In this document: positions 35,019 through 46,401 of the stretch, in pieces
Position numbering within the stretch: position 1 is the first letter of the stretch
Layout: each line of letters begins with the position of its first letter
Assembly (NCBI GenBank): GCA_003013855.2
Contig: PVNU02003892.1
Coordinates: 1,550,001-1,614,000 of the forward strand
Reading direction: 5' to 3'
Source: Liriodendron chinense
Taxonomy: Eukaryota; Streptophyta; Magnoliopsida; Magnoliales; Magnoliaceae
DNA: 64,000 nt
Translations under genes and position numbers: made by a program
The notes under the pieces: generated by a model
The model's input: the letters and a program-made list of their open reading frames with translations, nothing else
Told to the model about the DNA's origin: nothing
Databases searched by the model: none

Positions 35019-36436
35019 GCGGATTAGCTACTGAAAGGTTGAGTAGCCTTACTCGCTATGAAGTGACGTCGCCATGTTTCGTGGGCCCATCATGATGTAT
35101 GTGTTGTATCCACACCGTCCATCCATTTGGAGAGATATTTTTGGACAAGATGCAAAAAATAAGTCAAATTCAAAGCTGAAGTAGACCCCACCACAGAAAA
35201 CAGTGTAGATTGAACGCATGCCATTAAAAACTTCTAGGAGCCACATAAGTTTTCAATCATATTTATGTTTTCCCCTCGATCATGTCTGTGTTAACTTATG
35301 GTTGGATCTCAAAAAACACCATGGTGGACCCTAGGAAGGTTTCGACTGTGGTCGTCACTCTCCCACTGTTTCCTGTGGTGGGGTGCACTCGAAATTTAGA
35401 TGTCTCATTCTTTGGGTTGTGACCTAAAATGATCTCTCCAAATGGATGGACGGTATAGATACACTACATACATCATAGTGGGCTCCACAAAATATGGTGA
35501 CATCACTTTAGTAGCGAGTCTGCTACTCAACCTGTAAGCAGTGTTCGAAGTTTCGATATCGCTACAAGTTTCACAGCCCGAAGATACAGAAATAATATCA
35601 ATATTGCCAATAATATCGCTGATAACCGAAAATGCGGGAAAAATGAAAAAAATGGTGAAACTTTTCAATAAAACTTCATAAGATGATAAAATACATATAT
35701 TTGTATATTTAGGAATTAAAAAATTGTAAAAATAATGAATATATAATAGGTTTCTATTTAATGAGGGCCTAAAAGCATGTTCTGCTATAAGAAATCAGTC
35801 CAACCATTTCATCCATCCCATTTATCCATCTAATATCTAACCTTCCATTCAAACATCCATTGATATTTCAGAATATCGGCAACGTATGATATTTCCAAAC
35901 AAATTGTAAACAACTGAAAAAGAAACTAAAGATTGTGGTCTTATTATTGCCGTTTTACGATAATGATAATATCGTGATATTATCAATATTATTGTCAACA
36001 AATTAACGTTGCATACAAATATGTGCCCATAAAAAATATGAAATGGAAATTTTTTAATTTACAGAGTTTTAGTGTATCGATACATTGGCGATATTATTGA
36101 AATATTGCAGATACATTGACAATACAAACGGCACTTGAAATTTACACAGTAAAAAATATTGGCGATACATCGACGTATCAATGCATTGACAATATAAACA
36201 ACACCTGAAATTTACACAATTGAAAATATTGACGATATCGATACATTGGCAATATTTAGTGATACAAAGCTGATACCTATAATTTTTTATACTATTAGTG
36301 TTGTTGGTATTGGTACCAGTGTTATCGGTATCGCTACCAGTGTTATCGGTATCTTTGAGCTAGAAATAGAGATAATATTTGAGATATTTCGATAATATTA
36401 GAGATAATTCAAACACTGACTGTAAGTAGCTAATCG
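35019..36436. mobile_element. long-TIR element of the GGGCCCATCATGATG family, split by a younger insertion
   Basis: The left end GCGGATTAGCTACTGAAAGGTTGAGTAGC is inverted on the right as GCTACTCAACCTGTAAG plus TAGCTAATC. Homology continues inward through GTGACRTCRCCAT, GGGCCCATCATGATGTATG and CCGTCCATCCATTTGG, so the arms exceed 100 bp. The element at 35539-36419 interrupts the right arm. No open frame is present. Confidence 0.7.
35539..36419. mobile_element. non-autonomous TIR element, GATATTGG family, copy 3
   Basis: Flanked by CTGTAAG at 35532-35538 and 36420-36426. Ends are CAGTGTTCGAAGTTTC and (inverted) CAGTGTTTGAATTATC. It is about 880 bp, close to copy 1 (886 bp), and has the same internal order: GATATCAATATT, GAAACTTC, ATCCATCC, then CGATACATTGGCGATAT repeats. 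Confidence 0.75.
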
Positions 36437-36451
36437 ACATCCCCAAAGGAA

Positions 36452-36743
36452 GAGCGGATTAGCTATTACCTAGGGAACAACTTAGTGGGTGTTACTCTAA
36501 CCGTGTGAGGTCCATCTTGATATGTTTTTTTACATATCCACATCGTCCATCTGTTTTTTCATCTCATTTTAGGACATGATACCAAACCCTAAGAAGATCT
36601 ATATCTCAGGTGGATCATACCACTAGAAACAATGATGAATGACTATTAAAAGATTTTTGTGGGCCACAAAAGTTTTGGATCAGGTTGATAGTGATGAATG
36701 ACTATTAAAAAAATTTCGTAGATCACAAAAGTTTTGGATCAAG

Positions 36744-36788
<45 letters not shown>

Positions 36789-37056
36789 CATCATCAACAG
36801 TTTGGATTGAAAATAAACATTACTAATACCTTAGATGGGCTCTTTAGAATTTTTAATAATGGGGCACTCAATAAACACTCTTTCCGGAGTTATGGTCCAC
36901 CTGAGATTTGGACCTTCATAATTTTTTGTATCCCGTCCTCAAATGGGTTGTAGAAACAGATGTACAGCATCGATATACAAAACATCACCCACATGGGCCA
37001 CACGGCAGGGGTAACACCCACTGAGCTGCTCCCTAGTAACACCTAATTTGCTCTCG
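36452..37056. mobile_element. long-TIR element of the same family
   Basis: Left end GAGCGGATTAGCTATTACCTAGG is matched by inverted CGAGAGCAAATTAGGTGTTACTAGG at the right. GTGGGTGTTAC also appears in both arms. It has an internal duplication of the AAAGTTTTGGATCA segment (36670, 36728) and an (AT)n microsatellite at 36747-36786. Confidence 0.65.
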
Positions 37057-37123
37057 AAAGAGTAATGTTTCCCTGCAAACCGTAGCTAGAGGAACTATAT
37101 GTGCACGGATGACCGCCCTCTTG

Positions 37124-38417
37124 GGAAGCGGATTGGCTAGTGTACCGCAAACCAGCGAGCGAGCTCGTGTATTACCGTCACCAATTTCTGTGGGGCCCAC
37201 CATGAGGTTTGTGTTATATCCAAATCATCCGTTCATTTGGTGACGTTGTTATAAGGGATAAACTCAAAAATAAAAAAGATCCAAAGATCAACTGGACCAC
37301 ACTGCAAAATGCAATGGGAGATTGAATATCTACCATTGAAACCTTCTCGAGGGTCACAGAAGTTCTGGATCAATCTGATATTTGTTTTTTCCTTTCATCC
37401 TGATTCAAGAGACTTATGAACAATTTGGATGGAAAATAAACATCATAGTGGGCTCTAGGAATGTTTTAACAGTGAGAATCATTGTCCCCACTTCCTTTTG
37501 TGGTGTGGTCCACTTGAGAGTTGTATATAACTCAGTTTTTGGATCATGCCCTAAAATGATATCGTCAAATGGATGGACAGTGTAGATATCTTAAATACAC
37601 CATTGCGTGGCTCATACAACCTTAATTTTGTTTGAATAATTGGTATGTTCACAGAGTTCGAGGAATGACTCGCGCCCGACTTACCCATAGAGGTGTACAC
37701 GAGCCGAGCCGAACCGAGCTTTGTCCAGTTTAACTTGGTTTGGTTAGCGGGCGACCGGGACTCGAGCTTGGCTTGGCTTGGCCTTCGAGCCCAGGTGGTG
37801 GGCTTGGCTTAGTTTGGACGAGCTTTCGAGCCGAAATCGAGCCTGTTCGAGCTTCAAGCTTTCAAGCTGAGCTTTTTCAAGCCTATTTCAAGCTACAACT
37901 CACAAATTCAGAGGTAAGGGAGAGCTGAAGAGGGAGGAGGTGAGGCTCGGCGATGGGGGAGAGAAATCAGAGATGAGGGAGAGCTGAAGAGGAAGGAGGT
38001 GAGGCCGATAGCCAGAGGGGGTAACTGGTCAGGCCGGGTGAGGTGAATTCAGCCGGAGGAGAGGGGGTTTTGTTTTTGAGATTTTTAGAGGTGGGCAGGC
38101 GAGTGCGAAATGACGCTGGAAGAAAAGAATTAGGGCGAAAGGGTGTGGAAAAAAAAGTATTTTATTATATATATAACTTTTAAGTAAAAAATATACCGAG
38201 CCTTCTACGAGCCGAGCTCAAGTCATGCTCGGGCTTGGCTCGAATTTCCAACGAGCCCACATACTCAGCTTGGCTTGGCTTGATCCACCTTCTAAATAGA
38301 GCCGAACCGAGCTTTTTCGAGCCGAGCTGAGTGAGCTTTTCGAGTTAGCTCGGTTCGTATACTGCTCAACTTACCTACACCAGCGCTTGTGTAGGGTACA
38401 CCGGCCAATTCGCTTCC
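37124..38417. mobile_element. long-TIR element, split by an insertion
   Basis: Left GGAAGCGGATTGGCTAGTGTACC and right (inverted) GGAAGCGAATTGGCCGGTGTACC match in 20 of 23 positions. The body carries GTGGGGCCCACCATGAGG and CAAATGGATGGACAG. The element at 37688-38368 is inserted near the right end. Confidence 0.75.
37688..38368. mobile_element. non-autonomous hAT-like element rich in GAGCCGAGC
   Basis: Flanks ACTTACCCA (37679-37687) and ACTTACCTA (38369-38377) are a 9-base duplication with one difference. The ends TAGAGGTGTACACGAGCCGAGC and (inverted) TGAGCAGTATACGAACCGAGC are similar. The interior has many GAGCTTTTCGAGC/GCTCGAACGG units and a local duplication (about 37910-38005) of a GGGAGAGCTGAAGAGG-containing unit. 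Related sequence lies at 40800-41070. Confidence 0.7.
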
Positions 38418-39880
38418 ACCTTCACCAAATCACGTGGGCTCCATCATGATTTATATGTTATATTTAAACCAGCACATCCGTTTGAAGAGATCATTTTAGG
38501 ACATAAACTAAAAAATGAGACCAATCTAAAGTTCAGGTGGACCACACCACAGAAGGTAGTGTGGATTGAATGCCTACCATTGAAACTTCTTGGGGCCACA
38601 TAAGTTTTGATTCCAAACTGATATTTGTTTCTTCCCTTGATCAAGGTCTGTGTGACCTTTTCAACAGGTTGGATTACAAATAAACATCATGGTCGCCCTA
38701 GGAAGGTTCCAACGGCGGTCATCATTACCCCCCTTGCTTTATGAGGTATGGTCTATTTAAACTTTGGATCTGCCAAAATTTTGAGCTCAAACATTAAAAT
38801 AATCTCGCAAAATGGATGAACGGTTTAGATATAACACACTATTATGAGCCCACAGAACTTGATGCCGGTAACACATCACCGCAATCGGTAGTGTGGCACA
38901 CCCTACAATCGGACGTGCATTGGGTAGTCTACCGCTAGAACCTAGCTAGAAATGGATGGTCTGTCAGGGGCCCCATGGGGCCCATCTTAATGTATGTGTT
39001 TTATCTATGCCGTTTTTCCATTTTGAAAAAAATCATTTTAGAACATGAGCTAAAAATGAGGCAGATTAAAGAGACGAAGTTTTGGATCAAGCTGATATTT
39101 ATATTTCCCTTTCATCTATGTCCATGTGACCTTATGAATAGGTTGGATGTCAAATAATAATCACAGTGGGCCCTACTCCCTAGGAAGGTTTCAATGGTGG
39201 GGTAATTGTCACTAATGCTTCCCATGGTGTGGTCCACTCAAACCTTCGATCTAACTCGTTTCTAGTATCAAGCCCTAAAATAGCCCTTCAAAATGGAAAG
39301 ACGGATTGGATAAAACACTTATATCATGGTGGGCCCTACAGAGGCCCTCACAGGACCGTTCGTCTGAGTAAGTCCTGGTGAGGGAAGTACACAACCACAC
39401 TACATGCAATCCGCTTCCATCTGGATGCGGATTTCGTGCACAGGAAAGTTAAAGTGTGTCCAGTGTGATAAATTCACTTTGTTCACTCGTTTTGCGAGCT
39501 CATTTTAGGACATGCAACAAAAAAATGAGATGGATCCAAAACTCAAGTAGGCCACACGAGAGGAAATAGCAGGATTGAATGACCACTGTTGAAACATTCA
39601 TATGGCCACGAAAGTTCTGTATCAGGTTAAGTATTTTGTTGTTTTGAATTCATCTTAGTTGGAATGACCTTATAAACAGTTTGGATTGCATATAAACATC
39701 AAGGTGACGTCAGGAAGGTTTCAACCGTAGGCATTTCTTTCCTTCCTCTTTCCTCACATGTGGCCTACCTAATCATTTTTTATTGCATGTCCTTAAATGA
39801 GGCTGAGAAACGGATGAACAGGGCAGATTTCTCACAAACAACACGATGGGCCCCATTTAACTTCCTTAGGCATGAAAGAA
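38418..39880. repeat. further copies of the CCATCATGATGTATG / CCGTCCATCCATTT family
   Basis: Two or three diverged copies in tandem (about 38425-38900, 38950-39390, 39410-39870). Each has the same internal order: water-mark motif near the left, AAGTTTTGGATCAAGCTGATAT, CTTATGAA.AGTTTGGAT, GTGGGCCCTAGGAAGGTTTCAA, GTGTGGTCCACT, then AAATGGA.GGACGG. Boundaries are not resolved. Confidence 0.6.
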
Positions 39881-39985
39881 ACTAAGGTCATGCTTTGAAT
39901 ACTAAACACTTTACCAGTCAAATTGGGATTTTATTCTTTAAAAGTAAGCAATGGACTGAAACTCCTCCATATGAAAGTGGACTAC

Positions 39986-40654
39986 TGTTGGGAACAGGGA
40001 TGCCTGCAACAAAAGCAAAAACGAACAACACACACAACAAAATATACGATCAAACGAGAAACACAATGTAATCAAAACCACACAAGCATTCAACCACAAG
40101 AGACAATTTGATTTTACGTGAAAAAGCCCTCAACGGGTAAAAAACCACAGCACAAAGTGATATACCATGATTAACAGAAGTTTACAGAGAATGAAGAAAC
40201 AAAAACGCCCACAAGAGAAATCCCTAAGCTACCCAAAGCTTATTCTCACATGAAATGGACAAGTACAGTCCTTTTATTCATCCCAAAGAATCTCAAGCTT
40301 TCCCCAAATTCTTTCTCTTACCCTAGAACCCTCTCAATCCATCTAGGAAACATGGCTCTAATGGCAAAACTCCTAATCTTACATTACACCCCTTAAATAG
40401 GTATAAAATCGAAATTAGAAATCTCTTGTGCAAAATCGCGCAAGAGACCAACTTGCAATAGGAGACTTCCAGATTCGTTGCGTCCAGCCACACCACCGAC
40501 CGGTCGGAGCCCCCTGTAGACCGGTCGCCCGATCATTCTAAGGCACATGGAATTTGTCCAGCGGCCTCGCTGTGTATCTGGGCCAAACCGTCAGACCGGT
40601 CTCCCGACTGGTCTGAGCACCCAAACCATGCACAGTTTGAAGGTTACTCCAACA
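39986..40654 (-). repeat. solo LTR (copia-type), 669 bp
   Basis: Starts TGTTGGGAACAGGGATGCC and ends GTTACTCCAACA, giving TGTTGG...CCAACA termini. Flanking ACTAC (39981-39985) and ACTAT (40655-40659) agree in 4 of 5 bases. It contains repeated ACCGGTC palindromes (40500-40615). No internal element sequence adjoins it, so unequal recombination has removed it. Orientation is inferred from resemblance of the minus-strand end to copia LTRs. Confidence 0.65.
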
Positions 40655-40779
40655 ACTATATCAGGCGTCAATTGAATGCTAAACACTTTTCCTACTGTAC
40701 GCATATAGCTCTTCTCCGCTATGGATTATATGGGAGTATTACTCTATCCCTAAAAATAAAAAATATATATAAATATTTA

Positions 40780-41075
40780 TTTAAAGTAGAGCATACATGA
40801 GCTTAACCAAATTGAGATGGGCCCAGCTTGGCTCGACGTGCGGATTACCTACGCTCGAGCTCACCTCAATTTGGTCCTCGAGTTAGAATGGTCAGCTCCA
40901 TTTAATTTGTTCGAGCTTTCAAGCCGAGTTTAAGCTAGTTCGAGCTAAACCGAGCTCGAGCTTTCGAGCATAAATTCGAGCTCGATCTTTTGAGACTACA
41001 TCGAGCGCAGGCTTTCGAGCCTACTTTGAGTCACAACTCACAACAGTGGCTGCTCGGCAATGGTGATGGTCGGTC
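40780..41075. repeat. fragment of the GAGCCGAGC repeat
   Basis: GAGCTTTCGAGC, CTCGAGCTCACC and CTTGGCTCGA units as in 37688-38368. Ends not resolved. Confidence 0.5.
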
Positions 41076-41127
41076 GGAGTGGAAGATGTGCTTGAACTCG
41101 GACGGACTGTTATTTGTTGGATAAGGA

Positions 41128-41279
41128 TGATAGTGTCTGAAATTGGAGAAATTCAAAATGCTTGTTTTTCTATATTACTACTTCAACCCAAATCAGGTTT
41201 AAATAAAGAATACACATGTATATACAAGGAAACATAATTAGTATATTTCTATAAATGGCTAATTACAGCTAATATCACA
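41128..41279 (-). repeat. copia 3' LTR
   Basis: TGATAGTGTCTGAAATTGG ... GCTAATATCACA, 152 bp, TG...CA on the plus strand. It aligns to 46402-46552 along its full length. Confidence 0.92.
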
Positions 41280-41290
41280 CTCCCCTCAAA
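41280..41290 (-). other. copia polypurine tract
   Basis: The minus strand reads TTTGAGGGGAG directly before the 3' LTR, with GTG bridging to the LTR start. Confidence 0.8.
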
Positions 41291-41646
41291 CTGATGTGGG
41301 AGAACGAACCGACATTAGTTTGCCACTGAGAAACTTATGTGGGGATGAAGTCTTGAATTTGTTAAAGAAATCAACAAGTTGTAACCCTGATGTCACATAA
41401 GAGAGATAAATGATCCATTCGTATACTTATCTCGCACAAAATGGCAGTCAACTTTAATGTATTTAGTGCGCTCGTGAAATATCGGATTAGAAGCCAACTG
41501 AATAGCACTCAGGTTGTCGGCATATAATGGAGTTGGCGAAGACAAATGAATCCAAAGATCTGTTAACAATCCCCGAACTAAGTAATTTCACTACAAGCCT
41601 CTACCATTGCATGGTATTCCGCTTTTGTGCTGAACCGAGATACCGT

Positions 41647-42890
41647 GGTTTACTTCTTACACTTCCAACTAACCAATGATGGTCCCAAGAAAATAAAATA
41701 GCCAGTAGTAGATATTTGTGAAGTGGGACATTCGACCCAGTCGGCATCAGAATAAGTAAATAACTGCAGATCATTTGAAGATGGAAAGAGAAGCATCCGA
41801 TCGAGAGTACTTCGAAGATATTGAATAATGCGATGAACTGCCGTCATATGTAATGTACAAGGTACTGCAACAAACTGGCTAACAACGTGAACAGCATGTA
41901 AGATATTAGGACGAGTCATAATGAGATAAACTAAGCTCCCCACCAACTGCCAATAAGTCATAACATCTGAGAGAGGATCTCCATCATCTTTCCCATACTT
42001 GACATTTAATTCTAGATGAGTTTCATAAAACTTGGTATCTGTAAGCTTTACTTTCTTGATCAAATCACAAGTATACTTTCGTTGACTAAGGAGATATCCT
42101 TGAGATTTATGAGATATTTGAAGGTCCAAAAAATATGTTAATGACCCTAAATCCTTCATATGAAATGAGGTGTGGAGTAACAATTTGAGATTGGTAATGC
42201 CTTACACATCACTGCCTATTATGAGAATATCATCAACATAGACCAATAAGGCAACAAGACTTGATCCAGTCTTGAGAATAAACAGTGACGAGTCATATGG
42301 ACTTTGGGAATAGCTAGCCTAGGTTAACACTCCATGGAACTTTTCAAACTATGCCCGTGGGGCTTGCTTGAGCTTATACAAAGCCTTAGATAACTTGCAA
42401 ACTAGCCGAGGATCCTTTGATTTATAATTAGGTGCTCATTTTATGTAGACCTCCTCTTTAAGATCCCCATGGAGGAAGGCATTCTGAACATCAAACTGAC
42501 TAAGTTGCGAACCTTTGAAAGAAGAGATAGCAATTAAAGACCAAACCGTTTTCATTTTAACAACGAGAGTGAAAATTTTATCATAATCCACACCATACTC
42601 TTGTTTGTACCCTTAGGCCACGAGATGAGCTTTACATCGATCCAAGCTCCCATCTGATTTCAATTTCGTGGTATATACCCATTTGTGGCCGATAATTTGC
42701 TTCTCCTTGGGTAAAGACACCAGAGTCCAAGTACCATTTTCTTCGAGAGCCTGAATTTTGTCATCCATAGCCTTTAACCAACATTGTTGTGCAAATGCCT
42801 GAGAATAAGACATAGGAACAACTGAAGAATCTAATATAGAAAACAAGGAATGATGAGAGGCGAGGATATTTAAACGATCTAGGAGGAACA
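41647..42890 (-). pseudogene. copia reverse transcriptase and RNase H remnant
   Basis: The N-terminal part (WLKAMDDKIQALEENGTWTL, KQIIGHKWVYTTKLKSDGSL) is at 42613-42800. The YVDD active-site motif is encoded at 42229-42240. FHMKDLGSLTYFLDLQI, MTYWQLVGSLVYLIMTRPNI and SDADWVECPTSQISTTGYF (RNase H) follow at 41650-42160. Stops and frameshifts lie between the segments. Reverse transcriptase copies the element RNA, and this copy is dead. Confidence 0.92.
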
Positions 42891-42927
42891 GAAAGATGGC
42901 TAGAACAACGTAATAGAATGTTAGTGG

Positions 42928-43230
42928 TGTTACTGACCGGTTACGTTAAAAGCTCGAGCTGCTAGGGAACGACAGAACAATGTATATCAAGGGGTTTGTC
43001 GATGCCTCTAACACCTCCCATCACATGTGGACGGTATATTAGTGGTATACTGACCTTGCACGTGATACTCTGGGCATATATAACACCAAATGCCCTATAA
43101 TATCGAATTTTACCCTGGGACTTGAACATCGGACATCTTGTTTTGATACCACGTTACTTTATGCTAAAAGCTCGAGCTGTTGAGAATGACAGAACAATGC
43201 ATATCAGGGGGTTTGTCGACGCCTCCAACA
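42928..43230 (-). mobile_element. TRIM (miniature LTR retrotransposon), 303 bp, nested in the copia element
   Basis: Direct terminal repeats lie at 42928-43013 and 43152-43230 (CTCGAGCTG, ACAGAACAATG and GGGTTTGTCGAYGCCTCYAACA shared). On the minus strand TGGTATCAAAAC (43140-43151) directly follows the 5' repeat as a primer-binding site. GATGGGAGG (43014-43022) directly precedes the 3' repeat as a polypurine tract. Flanks AGTGG and AGTGA agree in 4 of 5 bases. No coding capacity. It sits between the integrase and reverse transcriptase of the host element. Confidence 0.82.
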
Positions 43231-43529
43231 AGTGAAAGAATGAATACTCACTAACTCAACAGGAAGAGAAGGAATCGGATCTGAATAAGGTATTGTTGTT
43301 GGAGAGGGCCCAAGAGTTGTAGGTCGCACTCGGCATTGATAAACCTGCAAAGGGGGAGAAGAAGAAACAGGGATAGAGTGATTTTCATCAAAAGAGGTCA
43401 TTTGAGAAATCGAAGAAGGACACAATAGAAATAGATTGAGATTCATGGAAAGCTTTATAATACAGTAAGTGTTCAAAGAAAGTAACATGACGATCGATAC
43501 ACCCAGACACGATGAGCACATGGATCATA

Positions 43530-44160
43530 ACAATGGTACCCCTTCTGATTTTCACCAACAAATACACATTTGGTTGCTCGAGGGTTAAGTTTAACCCGTT
43601 CTTACTTTAGAAGATGGACGAAAGCAATGTAACCAAACACCCTAAAACGCCGATAATCAAGATCTTTACCATAAAGGAGGAATGAAGGCGACTTTTTATT
43701 TGTCAAGACAATTGAAAGTAATCGATTGATCAGATATACCGCTGTTCATTTTGCTTCAATCCATAAAAATTTAGGAATATTTGCATAGTTCAACAATGTG
43801 GTAGCCATCTCAGTTATGTGATTATTTTCGTGTTTTGTTATGCCATTCTGCTTCGGTGTGTGTGGGCAAGACCATTGATGTATAGAACAATTCAAACTAA
43901 GAAAGTTCTGAAATTCTGAAGAGATATACTCATCACCAGAATCTGATCGTAGAATCTTAACTTTCTTCAAAAAATGAGTCTTGACATATGTTAAAAATTT
44001 CTTGTAGCAAGAAAATGCTTCTAACTTATGTTTCATGAAATATATCTATGTGTATCTTGATAAGTTATCCACAAAGATAATATAATACACAGAACCACCA
44101 AGAGCTATAATTGGAGATGGACGTTAGACATCAATATGAACAAGATCAAACAGGGTGGTA
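43530..44160 (-). pseudogene. copia integrase remnant
   Basis: KVKILRSDSGDEYISSEFQN and HTPKQNGITKHENNHITEMA (43746-44036) are the second catalytic Asp and the third catalytic region of a copia integrase, in which the usual AERKNRH is degraded to TKHENNH. Further on, GENQKGYHCYDPCAHRVWV (about 43510-43565) is the end of the integrase. Broken frames. Confidence 0.88.
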
Positions 44161-44504
44161 GTGCGAGAGTTGCTCAATGAAAACGGTAATGCAGTAGATT
44201 TACAAAATATATAATTAACATGAGTCATATCAATAGAAGCAAGACTAATATTTATATCATCATTCAACAAACTAGACTTAAACAATGATAACAAGTTCTT
44301 GGAATTAGGATGGCTTAAACGACTATGTCATAATTTTCAACACTTACCAGCAAAAGAAATGTCATTAAAGGATGAAAGAAAAAAACATTTGAATGAGAGA
44401 ACAACAGGATCAAACTCCAGGATGAATAACCACCCTCTCTTATGGCCCTTCCCAATCAGCCTCCCTGTTTCCAGATCATGTATGAAACAACCAAATCGAG
44501 AAAA

Positions 44505-44760
44505 CTAGACCAAACAATTATTCTCAACGAGTTGGGCAACAAAAACTAAGTTAGCGGACAACTTGGGGATATAAAATACTTTTTGAATGAAGAAATTACG
44601 AGATGATGAGGGTGAGACTTTAAAGAAACCAATATATGATATACATAATTGGTTTCCATCCGCAGTAGAGATGGAACCCACGCCCCTATATGGAACACAA
44701 TTAGTTAAACAAGAAAGGTCACCAGTCATGTGATTGGAAGCCCCTGAATCAATATACTAG
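44505..44760 (-). pseudogene. copia protease / GAG-pre-integrase remnant
   Basis: ASNHMTGDLSCL (a form of the SGASDHM motif region), STADGNQLCISYIG and FYIPKLSANLVFVAQL match the protease to GAG-pre-integrase junction of copia polyproteins. Stops separate it from gag and integrase. Confidence 0.8.
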
Positions 44761-44997
44761 GTTCTTGTTAAAGTCAATATTACCTATAGAACTTGAGGAA
44801 CCTATAGCCTGGAGAATCTGTTGAATTTGTTATGGAGAAAGAAGATTTGGCTGCACCGATGAGGGTGATACCAAGGAAGAAGAATCGGTCTTCTCAGAAG
44901 GAGAAGCCACAAATGCACGTTCACGTCGCTGGTACTGAGGGGGTAGAGGAGGTCAAATCAGGCAGTTTGCTATGTTATGTCCTTCTTGTTTGCAATA

Positions 44998-45732
44998 TCA
45001 ACAAAACAGAGTACTTTGATTAAATGTTTTCAGAGGCCTTTTCTTGTTGGTACAATGAGTAGCCACATGACCAAATTCACCACAATTATAATACTTAACT
45101 TTTGACATGTCACATGACTTTCCCGTAAAATTGCAAGTAATGAGGGCAACACCAGGAATAATATCTCTCATGGAAGTAAGGGTTTTCAAACGTGTCTCTT
45201 TTGCCATCAAATTCGATAAAGCCTCCTCAAGAGATAGAAGTTGAAGCCGGTTCATCAGTGCGGCCCAAGTTGGCCCAAACTCCAGACGGAGTTTATATAG
45301 GAATTGCATCAATTTACTTGTTTCTCGAAGTGTCTTCACTGTCTCATGCCACAGGGACGTAAGCTTAGAATAAAAGTCTTAGACACTCAGAGATCCTTGT
45401 TCCAATTTTGACAGCTCGTACTCTACTTGATATCTACGAGCATGATTTGATTGCTGATTACACATTTTCAAGTAAGCCCATATTTTTTAGGTTGTCTCGA
45501 ATGATGTGAGGTTAATCGCAATGTTGCTCTCAACACTGTTAAGGATCCACGCAACCACCTTGGAATTATTTGTGGTCCAGGTTATGAGTTCTTTTTCATC
45601 AGCTGGATTCGCACAAAACCATCCCATATTTACTAGAAAATGCTTGAAATGAAATTGCCACAAGGAAAAAAAAATTCCATCCAACTTAACATGGATGGTC
45701 TCAATCTTATCGGAGGGATTCATTGATGCCAT
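44998..45732 (-). pseudogene. copia gag remnant
   Basis: Start region at 45732 (MASMNPSDKIETIHVKLDG, then LWQFHFKHFLVNMGW) is the typical UBN2/DUF4219-type N-terminus. After a broken stretch, 44998-45339 has SKLMQFLYKLRLEFGP and a zinc knuckle YYNCGEFGHVATHC. The first zinc-binding Cys of the CX2CX4HX4C knuckle is Tyr. Gag packages the RNA, and this copy is non-functional. Confidence 0.85.
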
Positions 45733-46388
45733 AGGAAAATAACCTTAGAGATGAAGGGTGAAAAATATACCGATGTGTGACATGCAGTTGTAGATAAGAT
45801 GGGATGGATCCCGGACTTGGTAGAGTTGAGTTTCTGGCTTTCAGGATCAGTGAGAAAGGTTGCAAATAGGCTACAACTAGGGTTTGTTTGTAGATGATCA
45901 CCAAAGACGATGACCGGAGGCTCAGATCACCAGAGACGATGACTGGAGACGCTGATCTGCAAATATGGATCGTCAGCAAGACGATGTGGAAGAGAGCATA
46001 TTGGAAGCGCGACAGGGGTTTGGGGTCGAAGAAGATGAGCTGCTGGATTGGGTTTTGACGGGGAGGGCCTGCCCTCGTGACTGAAGCTGAAGGTTTGTGG
46101 AGCTGAGTGCTGAAGGGTTGGAGCTGAGTGCTGCGTACAGGGGTTGCACAATGTTGATGATTCACTAGAGAAGAAGATAATAGTTGGAGATGGTTTTCTG
46201 AAGATGGATAGTGGTAGCGAATAGCGGATGTAGGAAAAGAGAACAGATTCTAGATTGCAAAATCTGTAGGGTTTGAATGGGACTTACGAGAATGGAGTTT
46301 GGATGGCTAATGAGAATACGGCAGGGTGCAGCGGGATTTCGATCAGCAAGAATGGCAGATGACTCAATGATCAATGGCCCATATGTAT

Positions 46389-46401
46389 GGCTCTGATACC
46401 A
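46389..46401 (-). other. copia primer-binding site (tRNA-iMet)
   Basis: The minus strand reads TGGTATCAGAGCC, immediately after the 5' LTR. Confidence 0.93.
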
